48,383 nucleotides of DNA from Helicobacter bilis (GTDB taxonomy: Bacteria > Campylobacterota > Campylobacteria > Campylobacterales > Helicobacteraceae). The position numbers and the translations under genes are program-made. The stretch covers positions 1 through 48,383 of the forward strand of contig NZ_FZMS01000072.1 of assembly GCF_900198365.1 (NCBI RefSeq), read 5' to 3'. The notes under the pieces are model-generated. The model had not been told where the DNA came from. It saw nothing but the letters and a program-made list of their open reading frames with translations, and did not search any database. Below are positions 48,281 through 48,383 of this stretch, piece after piece. How positions within the stretch are numbered: position 1 is the first letter of the stretch; the number at the start of each line of letters is the position of its first letter.

Positions 48281-48383
48281 TTAGATTTTCAATATGGCTT
48301 TTAGGTTAGAATCTTAAGCAGTTTGTTCGAAATCCTAGCTTAGATTCTGTATTCTTAACCCAGACGCATTTTTAAGAATCCTA
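48281..48383. other. Window end, no gene seen
   Basis: About 100 bases with three AGAATCT/AGATTCT words or near variants. No start codon with a ribosome binding site follows thiS before the window ends. Confidence 0.4.

Noticed and set aside
1..48383. CRISPR arrays, complete insertion sequences or prophage modules
   Set aside because: No evenly spaced long direct repeats, transposase or phage structural genes were seen anywhere in the window.

Overview
The window is a chromosomal segment from an AT-rich Campylobacterota bacterium, most likely an enterohepatic Helicobacter. The evidence is gene content: a Helicobacter-type secreted gamma-glutamyltransferase, a type II asparaginase, a CheA-CheY fusion next to CheV and CheW, the cbpA-hspR pair, Hcp/Sel1-type cysteine-rich repeat protein and RdxA-like nitroreductase. 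Promoters are also of the Helicobacter kind: repeated -10 boxes of the form gnTAnaAT with no clear -35. The Pst phosphate transporter genes, a PHP-type histidinol phosphatase and thiS suggest a metabolically fuller relative of H. pylori rather than H. pylori itself.

Layout. 1-1011 has no intact gene; it holds a 13-base poly-C tract and decayed coding fragments. 1132-4757 has ggt on the minus strand, divergent from an NFACT gene and a small co-translated gene. 4917-6924 (minus) is an operon lgt / new 54-residue membrane protein / nadD / rsfS. A tRNA-Phe, a gene remnant and a secreted MORN-type protein follow, then proS and uvrA (minus). A PiT phosphate transporter, a chemoreceptor and an unknown membrane protein lie on the plus strand (13480-18424). 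Next come kdsD, and rplS-trmD overlapped by an outer-membrane protein gene (minus), then pstA-pstB without pstS or pstC (plus), a long inverted repeat, pirin, rny with a formyl-THF cyclo-ligase, rnhA, ruvB, a PHP phosphatase, GtrA and a Sel1 protein.

31495-32618 is the wreck of a bacterial dynamin-like GTPase gene with a mutated P-loop, several frameshifts and an internal deletion. After it come a nitroreductase and typA, then the heat-shock-type operon cbpA-hspR-secA (minus). An unknown exported protein and ansB are on the plus strand; ansB carries a T8 tract that puts its natural start out of frame. A structured intergenic region, tRNA-Ala, the chemotaxis operon (metallophosphoesterase-cheV-cheAY-cheW, minus) and thiS close the window.

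Throughout, in genes and gaps and on both strands, the heptamer AGAATCT / AGATTCT recurs far more often than base composition predicts (about 34 copies by eye in the first 10 kb, 2-3 expected). This is the most pervasive unexplained signal in the window. No CRISPR array, complete insertion sequence or prophage was seen.
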